From the NCBI GenBank assembly GCA_040357565.1, contig JBDODJ010000043.1: a stretch of 64,000 nucleotides of DNA; one strand, given 5' to 3'. The translations under genes were made by a program, and so were the position numbers. Below, piece after piece: positions 1 through 10,800 of the stretch; positions within the stretch are counted from its first letter, which is position 1; each line of letters starts with the position of its first letter. The notes beneath the pieces were generated by a model, which was not told where the DNA came from, did not search any database, and saw only the letters and a program-made list of their open reading frames with translations. This DNA comes from Cercozoa sp. M6MM (lineage: Eukaryota > Endomyxa: Ascetosporea).

Positions 1-1925
1 ACTAACGGTTCTGTATTACTGTGCTGATGACACAATCGGCATTTCGGAGAAGCGTAAACCGCGATTTATTTGACTTTCCGGCTCTTTTACCACTGCCACC
101 CGACCTCAATCATAATGTGGTTTGCTCACAGGTTACGCCAACAGCGGAATCTCACAGGGCGCGTTCCTGAAGCGCCAAAAGGTGCCTCGCAGCGGCAACC
201 CGAACAAATCGATAAAGTGGCCCGACTTTGAGATTGGCAAGTCGGTGTGCATCTTCGGTCGTGATATCCACGTGACGAGTTGCGATAAGTTTACTCGGAG
301 CTTCTTCAGTGAGCACGGCGTGGCGCTCGCTCCAGATTCTCAAGTACCTCGCGACTCGTACAGTTACAAACTTGAAGCTGATCGCACGCACGTGCCTCCT
401 TCGCGCGAGGTGAGCGACTACATTGAAGCTAAGCTTGGTCGTCAGCCAAAGGCGACGCTTTTGCGTTGCCGTCAGTACCTAAAACACGACCGTGAAGTGT
501 TGCGTTTCTACGCAGTCTGGGACGACAAGACTCTGTTTGGCCAGAAGCACAAGTTCGCGGTTAACTACTTCCTCGCCACGGACGAAATCGAAGTTCAGAT
601 GAAGCACGAGCCAAACAGCGGCATTGGTAACAAACAGCACGAACTCTATTTGCCAGAATTTGCAAAAATATATGTTTCCCTCAAGTCACGATACGCCACA
701 CCAACTGTACGTGTAAATTTAGATCCGTTCCCAGCTTTGTTGAAGCGCACGAAGTTGCCCAAGGACACGACCGAGGCACACGCTCGCCAGGACAAGATCG
801 GCGTCGATCACGAGTTCGACAGGACGACCTTCGTGTCATACAATGATATCAAGGTCGGCGGTACTCTGACGGTATGGGGTCGCGAGCTGTTAATTGTCGG
901 GTGTGACCCGTACACCAAGGAGTGGTACATCAACAACATGGGCATGACCGAAAAGGACATGGAGGACATTCCTGTCGAGGAAGAGGTATCACTGGCACGC
1001 ATTCTAATCTAATTTACTTGAAATTGAACGCCAGGGGTCAATTATGGGTTTCTTTAGACCTACGATATTCCGCGAGCTAAAACGCCGCCTCACAACGGGT
1101 TTGGAAGTGAGGAAGATTCGCGCCGAAGCGTACACTCATTGATGCCGAAACCAGCTCGCCCAGACTACTCCAAGATGGTGCGCTACGAGAAGAAAACCCT
1201 GCGATTCTTGGCTCGCATGATCAGCAAGTTCCCAGACGACACAGAGCGACGATTCGTCATCAGCTATTTCCTTGGCGACGATACGGTAAGCATCTACGAA
1301 AAGTCGCGTCGCAACAGCGGCTATTGGGAAGGTAAGTTCCTGGAGCGCGGCAAACACAAGAACACTGACACGAGCGAGTTGCTCAAAGCCGCGGATTTCT
1401 ACGTTGGCGCTACGATCGCCGTCAACAGCTTTCGTTTCGAACTTCTTGAGGCCGATGAGGCAACTCTGCGGACGATGGAAGGTTCGTCAGTTTTTCCGTC
1501 GGTTGCCTTGTGGCCCGGGGCGGGGCCCCCCGGTGAATACTGTAAATACACATTTTGTAGGTGATGACCGAGGTCTGTTTCCGGGTAAGAAACACCTCAA
1601 TCTCGTTTGGAATTTTGCTTCGAATTCCTCCTTTTGGCTTTGTTCAGATGCCGACGCGAACGAGTTGATCCGGGTCTTGGCAAGACAGATCGATACGAAC
1701 CTTCGCCTCAGTCATCTGACTGAGACATTTCGTCAGTTTGACAAAGACAAGTCCACCTTTATCGACCAAATTGAGTTCAACGCATTGCTCGAGAAATACG
1801 GTTGGTTCCTCAATCAACAGCAAGTGCTCACATTGTTCCGCAACTTTGACACCAACCGAGACGGCACCATTGACCTGAACGAATTCTTTGCTGCTATTGA
1901 GTACCATCGCGACCGTCACAAGTAG
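1..1925 (+). CDS. EFHC1/EFHC2-like DM10 and EF-hand axonemal protein, 5' partial
   Basis: Axonemal microtubule-associated protein of the EFHC family (ciliary doublet microtubules). My exons are 1-53, 132-985, 1058-1481 and 1648-1925; all introns are GT-AG and reading frames join cleanly. The 5' end lies outside the window. The first visible residues (YYCADDTIGISEK, then NSGISQGAFLKRQK) are the end of the first DM10 (DUF1126) domain. A second DM10 follows (VLRFYAVWDD). After the linker PPHNGFGSEEDS, typical of the family, comes a third DM10 (FVISYFLGDDTVSIYEK, then NSGYWEGKFL). The C-terminus carries two EF-hands with intact loops, DKDKSTFIDQIE and DTNRDGTIDLNE. The tandem DM10 plus EF-hand order is diagnostic. 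Human EFHC1 has one EF-hand; two are seen here. The 3' splice of the last intron is the least certain boundary. Confidence 0.9.
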
Positions 1926-2431
1926 AACTGCCACGTCATCACAGTATACTCACGCTCATCCGGCCTGCCGTGCTCCCCACTGCTAGCCCTCTGAAAAATG
2001 ACTTCCGCCAGCGACTGTAGTACTCGCCTTAGTTAACGACGATGTTCGATATGTCATCATTTTGTTTTCGCAGTGATTATAAACTGAAATACTAGCTTCA
2101 TCTTATTGTTGTTTAATGATGTTAAATTGACGTTTAAACTTCTGCCGTGCTTCCTGAGTTTCCTTCGGGCTGGAAAGTGTGGTCTTTCAGTTGGCTGTGG
2201 GTTACGAAAGGAAGCGAGTGAGAAGCAAAAGCGACATTGTCAGCAGTGCGGACTGCATATACAACGTTGAGGCATGTGCAGTGAGTTGTGTCCAAAAAGC
2301 ACCTATCAATAATGCAATACAACAAATTGTGCTTACTCCGCGCAAAGTGCTCGCAGACGACGTCTTTGCGACGTACGGTGCATCTCGGGTTTTATCCGTT
2401 CGACGAAGACGCCATTCGCCGACCTGTCGTG

Positions 2432-2554
2432 AGTGTGTGTGTGTGTGTGTGTGTNNNNNNNNNNNNNNNNNNNNNNNNNNNNNNNNNNNNNNNNNNNNNN
2501 NNNNNNNNNNNNNNNNNNNNNNNNNNNNNNNNNNNNNNNNNNNNNNNNNNNNNN

Positions 2555-2598
<44 letters not shown>
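2432..2598. repeat. (GT)n microsatellite with 100-N assembly gap
   Basis: GT dinucleotide array on both sides of an N run at 2455-2554. The true array length is unknown; a round 100 N is a placeholder gap. Confidence 0.97.
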
Positions 2599-2599
<1 letters not shown>

Positions 2600-2752
2600 A
2601 ACAACATAAGCAAGTGAGACTGAAGAATACAGGAGGGTTTAACGAGGTGATGTCGTTGCCGGCTCGTTGCAGCATCTTGACCTATATTATCGATATGTTC
2701 GTTCAGGGTGGGCCGGGGGAGTCAACAGCCTCAGCGTACCACGCGATCGGTG

Positions 2753-3073
2753 CTATTCACGGGGATCGGCGAATCTGCACTCTTGAAGTTCAGACCTGCA
2801 TCCGTGCCTGCGAGCGGGGTCAAATGATGTGCGTGGGTGAGAGGAGACAATACACAAAGACAGGCGTGTCGAGAAAGAAAGCGTACCAGCATCATACTGG
2901 TACAGCGGGTCCGACATGTCAAAGTTGCGCTTGTCCATCCAGTTGCCAGAGCTATCCGTCAGGTCGGCTCCATCGATTGTAATCGACAAGAACCCTGCTC
3001 GATGCGTGGAGCACGAGGATACACAAGTCCCCAATCGCGATGAAGTACCCCTTACAGTCAGGCGAAGGCGCAA
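2753..3073 (-). other. Unassigned reading frame with FLSITIDGAD motif
   Basis: An open frame of 106 codons on the minus strand. Its middle (about 2880-2992) reads GFLSITIDGADLTDSSGNW followed by a charged DKRNFDMSDP stretch. The SITIDGAD string resembles a motif I associate with uncharacterised, transposon-associated protein families, but the residues after it do not match that family well. Flanking frames do not extend it convincingly. It could be a decayed gene, an exon of an unrecognised gene, or chance. Confidence 0.2.
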
Positions 3074-4283
3074 TCATTGAGAAGACCGAGAGAGCGTCCT
3101 CTGCCGGTTGGTCAGGGGGTTAGTATAGAAGCGGAAGTAAATTTGTGATGTCAATTGCACGTATTGTCGGTGGTACGTTCGCGAAGACAGACGGTAAAGT
3201 CTACCCCAGCAGGGTTTGAGTCCGTGCGGAGGGGTGCGCTGTTCAACAAACACACAATTGCTCACTAAGTACAGTATCCTCGGGCTTGTCGACATCTTAC
3301 TTGTGAGCTGCCACCGTGGCATTTATTGCCTTGAGTTCGTCGACGAGTGTGCCCTGCCACCGCACTTAATGGTACATGGTCATGGAAAGCGACCTCATTG
3401 ACAGGAGACATACCGGAGCGCCTGTTTCAGACATCAATTTAATCCCTGGCGAGGCTGGCTCACCCACTCGGTACGCCCTATGTCGAGGTGTCAAACAGTG
3501 TATCAGTAAGTCACAGCGGGCAGCGTGACGTAACAAATAAAACACGGCATGAGCAAAGGTACGCGAGGTTTGGGTCGTGCACGGCAACCACAGGCGGGCT
3601 GAAATGCTCGTTGCCTGCAGAATAGTAAGTTTATAATCAGTATCGATTGAATGGGCCGAGGTCTCTCACGTGTACCCAAGCCGGGATTCTGCTGCCACTC
3701 CATGTCTGCATGCAATGAAGATATAGACCATTTCCGAAACTTGGCAAATCGAATGTATGATACCGATTTCCAACTTGTAGCACTGCGCTGACATGTTTGA
3801 GTTTCACTTCAGTTCACTTCAGTTCAGTTCAGTTGAGCGGACGGAGATTATTTTTGCCACTGGCTGCTGCAGTTCTGAGTTCAACTAGCGCGTTAACACG
3901 AGAACCAAAACACCTAAGTCGAAATCCGGCGTTACGCGTTTGTACGAGCGACGGCGCTCGCAGTTACGTTATCCGAAAAGAGGGACTTTGAGTCGAACGC
4001 GAACAGTTAATCTATCACAGCTTTAATCTCGTAAACACAGGGCACCTAGAAATCGATCAGAAGGAAAACACCATCGATACCTACTACATTAAACCTTGCT
4101 TGGAGCCGGCAGCGCAATTTCCTGTTTCTGTTTCCACAAGTGTCTGTTGCACTGGCGTCCGACTGCGGGAATTCTAAGGGTCACGGGGAGCTCCCGCGCA
4201 GTGTTGTTTGCCCTTTGTGCATTTTGTCGGGCCCGTCCCACGGCCATGGCATTACCACAGCAAGCTGCCGAATTCGCCCAGTC

Positions 4284-4355
4284 TTAGAACGAACTGCCAT
4301 TGATTCGTCGGAAAGCTCGCCTGCCGGCTTAAAAATCTCCGATCCTAACAATTAG
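4284..4355 (+). repeat. Dispersed repeat, copy 1
   Basis: About 72 bp that aligns with 57356-57426 in the same orientation at roughly three-quarters identity. The identical core is GCCGGCTTAAAAATCTC. Two single-base length differences near its 5' end argue against a conserved protein frame over the whole length, although both copies end in a frame reading AGLKISDPN then an acidic or amide residue and a stop. Confidence 0.55.
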
Positions 4356-4835
4356 TGGCTCACGCCGTGACTTCCGTTCGTTTCGCGTCGAAATCCCCAG
4401 GTTTTGACCGGATCGCACGCGTACGTCGCTAGGACTGCCAGATAGCTGCGACCGTGACTGGGATTGCCAGATGGCCGCACGGTTGAGACTGATGACCGAC
4501 GACACGCGGCTCTTTCAGCACTTACTTTTTCTACAAGACAAAGGGGACGAGAGACAGCAGCGACCGAGTGACTGGGCTGAAAGGTTGGACTGGGTTCTGT
4601 TCTTTACTACCGCCCCGGCGCCAGCCGATCGGGAACAATGGGGTCTGTAATTTCTGTTACATACCGGGACTGGGTTCTCGGGATGGTGCGGTGATTGTAT
4701 TTACATTTCGTTTGCACACGTTTGGCTCAGCGCAGCCAACTTAACGTAAACTCGAACTGAAACTGAACGAAAACGCAATCAAAGAACAAAGAACGGGAAA
4801 ACAACGGTAAGCGGCGCAGCACGCTGTGTGTCACG

Positions 4836-6578
4836 CTACGCTACACGGCGTCGCAAGGGCACCTTGGTGCCGCTCGGTTGTGACAAGGCCTTCGCCGTGT
4901 CAGTAGCACTGTCGACATCGCTCGTTATGTTGCTGTTGGAGGACTGAGTCGTGTCCAGCATTACGATATCAGTCGCGTCAATCTCGTTGGCGCTGTCAGT
5001 ATTTCCATCATCTTTCGAATCGGCTGAGGTCGTGAAAGATGCATGCTTTGGTTGTGACTGCTCTGGCTTGGGTTCAACAGGTTTCTTTTGGGTTGCTTTC
5101 TGTGCTTGCTCTTGCAGTTTCAGCTTTCGCGTGGATGCAGACAATTGTGACACTGCACGAGAAGCCTGTTGACGCGATAAACCTGCGCGCACAAGCAGTG
5201 CGGTCACTGCCAAGCCCGCGTGTCGTTTCACTGAAAAAATAAATCAAAGTGAAGTAAAAACAAAAGCAACAAAGGCAGCAAAAGCAGCAAAAGGCACCAG
5301 CTTGAAAGACGCGTTTCCACAAAGGCACAGTGTTTGCAATGCCGCCGCTCGCTTCGTCCGTAGGCGTTGCCGGAGCATTGCCACCCAACACAGCCTCAAG
5401 AATGGCCACACCAAGTGCACTCAGCAGCACAGTGGCACCTTGCTTTAGCATATCGCTCTGCAAGTAGGACATGTAAATATTAGAAGAATGAGGGTAGATA
5501 AATACGGTAGGACATACAACAGATGAGATCTGCAAGAACTGCGTGTGCTGTGTGGCAGTCAACACCACTCGGCACGCAAGCAGGCTCCATCGACCTGGTT
5601 CTTCCTGTGCAAAGCCGAGCAATAAAATGAAAGGACACAGAGATTGAAGCTATCAATACACTGAAAGCACTCCAGTCGCGTGAGGTTAGTTGAGTCGACT
5701 CAAGGTAGACACCGCCTGGCGTCTTCGTCACATGCAGCGGCACATTCTTGGCCTCAGCCGCTGCGAGATGTGAAACTCTTGTACCTGCAACACTCTGGTT
5801 GTAAAGCTTGAAGAGACTCGTACCTTGGATGAGAAGTGCCAGTGCCTCGTCGATAGAGTTTTCGTCATCGTCTTCAACCTGAAGCACTTCAACAATGGCA
5901 CCAAAGATTTTAGGAAACAACAAGAGGTACATGAGTGGAAATCACGCCATCCAACATGCCGAAATACTGCTTGTTTTGCTTCCGCCTGCCCATAAAGTAG
6001 TCAACGAATACACGTTAAAAGCACAGGTGGTATACCAGAGCAGAAGATGAGCGCGCAAGTCATTCAACGCCACTGAAGGTTTCGACGGCGCAAACACTGC
6101 TGCCTGCGGTAATTTCGCTCCATAAACGTCTTGAAAAAACGAGACAGAAGACACAAGTGACCTGAGTCTGTGGCGGCCAGTTTAAGGCGCCAACGCCTTG
6201 CCCATCGGCCAAGTGGCAGGTCGCGCGGATTCTGTGCGCAGCTACAGTCAAGTGTGCAAAAGTTTGCGCACCAACAGTACGCTTGCTACCGTACCAATCC
6301 ACTTGATAGCAAGCGCAGCTACGCGATCCAATTCGGTCGAGAGTAAGGCCTCTGCGGGGACAGAAACACCTTCCTACACACGCGGACACAACGTGCTGTG
6401 TAAATGAGCGAAAAAGTGCAGCAAGTTTGAAAAAGAGGACCCCGGAAAAGGCAGAAACGGTGGCAAACTCGCTGGGCTGCATGTGCGACAAATCCGACAC
6501 ATCTGGCACTCGCGTCAGCCTTCGACCCAGGTACCAAAGAACTGCCCAGATCACCACTGGCAGGTACAAAAATCGCAT
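4836..6578 (-). CDS. Unknown multi-pass membrane protein
   Basis: Not recognised. The start is ATG at 6578: MRFLYLPVVIWAVLWYLG is a strong membrane or signal-anchor segment. Further spliced pieces include a hydrophobic stretch (FSGVLFFKLAALF), a helix-rich piece (ALLSTELDRVAALAIKW), a soluble acidic segment (VLQVEDDDENSIDEALALL), another membrane piece (WSAFSVLIASISVSFHFIA), and QGATVLLSALGVAILEAVLG. The last exon (5231-4836) encodes a Q/K-rich then S/T/D-rich cytosolic-type tail ending VPLRRRVA. About six introns are implied; several junctions between 5900 and 6450 are uncertain. It is transcribed away from eL21 from a shared 141-bp intergenic region. It could be two genes if a junction near 5940 is wrong. 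Confidence 0.55.
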
Positions 6579-6719
6579 CTAGGCACTGTTGTTACACTTG
6601 CACACACTTTGGCTGCTGCAGCTGGTTGAAAACGAACGCACGGAGCGCCGGGCACCAGGTAAAATCGCGCCCAATTAACGAAATACAAAAATTTGACTTC
6701 TTCTTCTAGACTTCGCACC
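6579..6719. promoter_or_regulatory. Divergent promoter region between membrane-protein gene and eL21
   Basis: Only 141 bp separate the two divergent start codons, so both promoters and 5' leaders must fit here. It has a pyrimidine stretch on the + strand just before the eL21 start (TTCTTCTTCTAG), as is common upstream of ribosomal protein genes. No TATA box was recognised. Confidence 0.45.
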
Positions 6720-7503
6720 ATGGGTCGCTCCAAGGTACTGCAAGCGTGCTCTAAGCCACTGTCTGGCAGGAACATGTTTTTTCCGCCGTTGCGCGATTTT
6801 TTGCCCGCGCTGGCGCAGCTCTGCTGCACTAAATGAGGTGCTCAAGGTGCACTGCACTTACGCGCTCCGTGGCCGTGTGTTTGCCCGCGTGTCTTTGGGG
6901 GTCTTGTGTCAGCGAAACACGATGCTGGTTGGATTGTGTTATGTTCTGTGTTTGTTGCCCAGGGTTACCGCGCGCAGACGCGTGATAAGTTCTCCAAGAA
7001 GACGAAGGGTCTGCCGGCCCCGGCCAAGCAGCTCACCGTACAATTTTCTTTGTCTAAGCGCGTTTTATGCGCTGTAATGTGTGTTTTGGTGCGTTTTGCA
7101 GGTCTTCAAGGTTGGCGATATCGTCGACATCAAGGTGGACCCGTCGGTGCACAAGGGCATGCCGCACCACTTCTACCATGGCCGCACGGGTCGTGTGTGG
7201 AACATCTCGCCGCGCTCGGTCGGTGTCGTTGTGCAGAAGCAGGTGAACGGTCGCTTCATCCTCAAGAAGCTCAGCATCCGCTCGGAGCACGTCCAGCACT
7301 CTGCTTCGCGTAAGGGCTTCCTTGCCCGCGTGCAGGAGAACGACGAGAAGCGTCGTGCCTACCAGCAGGCCCTTGCCAAGGGCGAGAAGGTCGAGAAGCC
7401 GCTCCTCAAGCGTCTTCCGGTCGCCCCGGCCGCCGGCTTCACGGTCCGCGCCAAGAAGGTCATCTCGGTCGCCCCGCTGCCCTTCGAGTTCGCCTTCGTC
7501 TAA
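6720..7503 (+). CDS. RPL21: 60S ribosomal protein eL21
   Basis: Cytosolic large-subunit ribosomal protein. Three exons: 6720-6734 (MGRSK), 6963-7037 (GYRAQTRDKFSKKTKG onward) and 7102-7503. All junctions are in phase 0 with GT-AG introns, both starting GTAC. The 163-residue product is close to the usual ~160. Family landmarks are the N-terminal GYRAxTRDxF, then KVGDIVDIKV, KGMPHHFYHGRTGRV, the RSVGVVVQKQVNGR stretch and the H-x-K/S-R region (HVQHSASRKGF). The very short first exon and long first intron (228 bp) are typical of ribosomal protein genes and may carry regulatory sequence. The codons are strongly GC-ending compared with neighbours, as expected for high expression. Confidence 0.97.
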
Positions 7504-7891
7504 GCTATTGTCGCCTTGTTTCCGACTAGCATAATGTGAGCGAGAACTAGAAGTCAACTACCCTTAAAAAAACTAAAACAACATGATCGTGGTGAATGCC
7601 TTGCGTTTTTTCAAATCGAAGGGGCTCGAAACAAATACAAGCAAACCGTGAATTTAGGAGTCTGCATGTATTGTGCTTAGCTTGATTTAGGACGTACCTA
7701 GCCAAGATGCTAGCAGAAATAGGCGAGCGTCCAAATGACCTCGGCACGCAGCGTTTAAACCAAATTCGGCTCGAAGGTACAAGGTCGAGCACGTTGACTC
7801 CGAGAAGTTCTACGGACGGAGCTACATTCTCGCAAAAACGATGCTTGAGTGGTGGCTGAGTTTTTTCTCCTCGAGATGGAGGGTAGCCTGA
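7504..7891. other. Intergenic: eL21 3' flank and histidine-kinase 5' flank
   Basis: About 390 bp. It contains the eL21 3' region and presumably the promoter and possibly a first small exon of the histidine kinase. No clear structured element seen. Confidence 0.4.
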
Positions 7892-10800
7892 CATGCGTGT
7901 TTTGCCAGTAGAACTGCGGCAGGTCACTCGCTCGCAGTTCATGATGAACGTAGTAGTTTCGATGGTAGTGCTTACCGTGAACAGTTTACATTTACGGCAA
8001 ACTACGACACTTTGGCACATTGGCAGCTCATCACACTGGTGTCGGTGTCAGCTTATCTGCTGTTTCAGTGGCTTAGTGCCCGCGACGCACATGTACGTTT
8101 ATTTCTTCACCGGGGTCTTCACTCGCATCTTTGCACGATGTGTGTCTCGGGTCGTGGATATTTAGTCTGAACTGATCAAGATGTCGCTCGGTTTTCGAGA
8201 AGTTATGCGTGGTACCCAAGCTTCTTGGGTGATACAGAAACGAAACACTGCTTGCACTTCGCAGATGCCGTTGCGAAATCAATTTTTACTTCGCAGTCCG
8301 TTTCGAGCCTGTTTACTGCCAACCATCTGATATCACAGTAAACTCACTGCTACTTTGGCCACCATGTAAATGCCTTGTGTTTGCCGACGAAACTGCAGGT
8401 GCGCGCAATATAACGTTTCGGGCGTGTCAACCTGCAGCAAGTACCCTTGGCCTTAGCCAAACTTTCCGGTGCTTGCTCTATGAATGTGACAACCAACACT
8501 ACCTGCAGGGTGGACAATCTCACCTCGGTGTCGCAGTTTGCTTCCTTCGTCACGCCCTACTTGAACAAGCAACCGTAACACACACGCGCGCACACAACCA
8601 CACACAACCACACACATCCACACACAACCACACACATCCACACANNNNNNNNNNCACATCCACACACAACCACACACATCCACACACAACCACACACATC
8701 CGCACACAACCACACACATCCACACACAACCACACATCCACACACAACCACACACGTCTTTTCTACCCCAGAGCCCTAAAAGCGACCGTGTATCTACCAC
8801 GAGTGGAGCACGAGGAGGTAGTGTTGATTGTGTCTTTTTACGCGTGTGCATTGTGTCAGTGTATCTTAGAGGGCGCTGTATGAAAGCAAACTATCGAACC
8901 ATCTCAACAGCTTCACTGACTTCCTTGATAATGTAAATTGTTGGGGTAGGAATTAACGAGGAAAAAGATCCTTGTGTTCAGGAGATAGTTCGAGCAGCGA
9001 ATCGTTCGGTCTACTGGCCTATATACTACATCGAGCCTTCTGGTAAACTCCGTTAAATAGCTCTCTGGGCTCGATCAAATGTCCAAACGACAGACGCAAA
9101 TGTGGCGGCACCTGGCTTTGATCTCAGCACCGACTCCCGATTGATCGAGGCCATCTCCACCGCAGTACCATTTTCATACAGAAACTGGCTTTTGTCAAGA
9201 GGAAGAACTGAGATAATCTTCTTCTACATGTGCAGGTGAGCTCACGTCAGAGTGTGGCCTCCAAAAAGATAACGCTCGTCACCAACACCCGTACCTTCTT
9301 TGTCCTTTACGCCCCAGCTTTCTGCTTCTTTACTTTCCCTCAGCCGGCTTCATGGTCTTTGTGCCGACCGTGATTGAAAACGAGAGCGTGCAATCGCTTG
9401 CTGTGGCAGGTATTTTTACATCAATTATCGCCGGGGGGGGGGGGTATGGTACAACCCACATGGGCGCACTTTAGTCTGGGACATTGCCGAAATGCTGAGC
9501 TTACTGGAGATAAACAAAAAGTACGAGGAATGCACCTAAGGGTATAGTATTACCTATGCGTATGTTTATTTGTAAACAGGTCGATAGAGGTGTTTCTCGT
9601 GGATGAATACGAAACTGGCGAAGAAGAACTGCTGATGAAACTGTCGCTTGAAGATGGACATGTGTCAGTAAACCACAACAGAACAGATTGTATACATGTC
9701 CGAAGCTCTGGCTATTGCTCTTCGTACGTCCAGGATCTAGCCTCAGATCTGGTGCCATGTGACTCCACACAGAGCGCCGTGTTTGGAATCCGGCTTTGCA
9801 CTGAACTATCGCGTATGCGCGCCCATGTTTCCCACTGAAGCTTGAGATACCCCGGCATGTGTTTGAATTGTAGTCCAAGTTTCATCAAGAACCTGGAAAC
9901 TGCATGTGTACTACTGACGATATATTCCCCAAACCCGAATTTCGTTGCTAACTGTAGCGTCTCGCACGAAAACTACCGGCCGAGAGCTGCGCTAATCGCA
10001 TTCATTGTTATCGTAAGTTTACCTTTGCACAGTGTGTGTTTCAGTTTGTGTTTTTCATTACATGCTAGCTTTTAGATGACGTTCGGGAGTTCCATGTGCG
10101 CTGCAACCGCTCTAGTTTGTACCTTCTGTCTTGAAGTGTCGGTCAACTCGTTGAACGTATGCTGTAACTATAGTACGCTCGAATCGCTCAAGACGCAATG
10201 TTATCAACTCGACGGTTCGCGCTGCACGACACAAGATCAAAGAGAGGCACAGTGCGGAACAGAAAAAGCGCGAAATCGAACTGACGTCGTTCATGTTCCA
10301 TGAACTGAGGAATCCCTTGAACGCAGGTAAATTGGCTGTTTCTCACTAACAATTTGGTTTAATTTGCCCCAACACTCTTTACCCTTTCTGCAGTGCTGAG
10401 CTACATTGAGTGCGTACAAACTGATACAACCAAACTCGACTACGTTCTCAACTCCGAGAATGTCGTACGTCACACCATAATCAGACTCAAAAACTACAAC
10501 TCGCATGTCATATGCCACAGAAACAAGTCATGCCAGAGAAAACCTCGAAAAAAGCGACGTTCCTGTCGAAACGGATCTGCACTGACAGTACTTCGGCTTT
10601 CATTTAATGCGTCAAATATTATACCTGTCGTCTGCGCGCATTTTGTACAGCATCCGAGGCAATGACAAGTGCCATTCACACACTCGAAGTCGTCAACTCC
10701 GGTACCCTGTGCTGAGAAAAAGAAGAAACTGTGCTTGTTGACCCTTTGTGGCAGTATTGGACTTCCAGCGCATGCAAGAAGGCAACTTGCCGAACTTCAC

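Larger units (their letters stand above)
1926..4835. other. Non-genic stretch with microsatellite gap and repeat copy
   Basis: About 2.9 kb between the EFHC stop and the stop of the next minus-strand gene. It holds a gapped GT array (2432-2598), a weak minus-strand reading frame around 2753-3073, pentameric TTCAG repeats near 3805-3835 and one copy of a dispersed repeat (4284-4355). No family motif was recognised on either strand. Reading frames are short and lack convincing splice-joined neighbours. Confidence 0.5.

Noticed and set aside
8775-8791. 17-base match CTAAAAGCGACCGTGT-type string also at about 57505
   Set aside because: One copy is CHASE coding sequence and similarity does not extend; one such match is near chance expectation for 64 kb.
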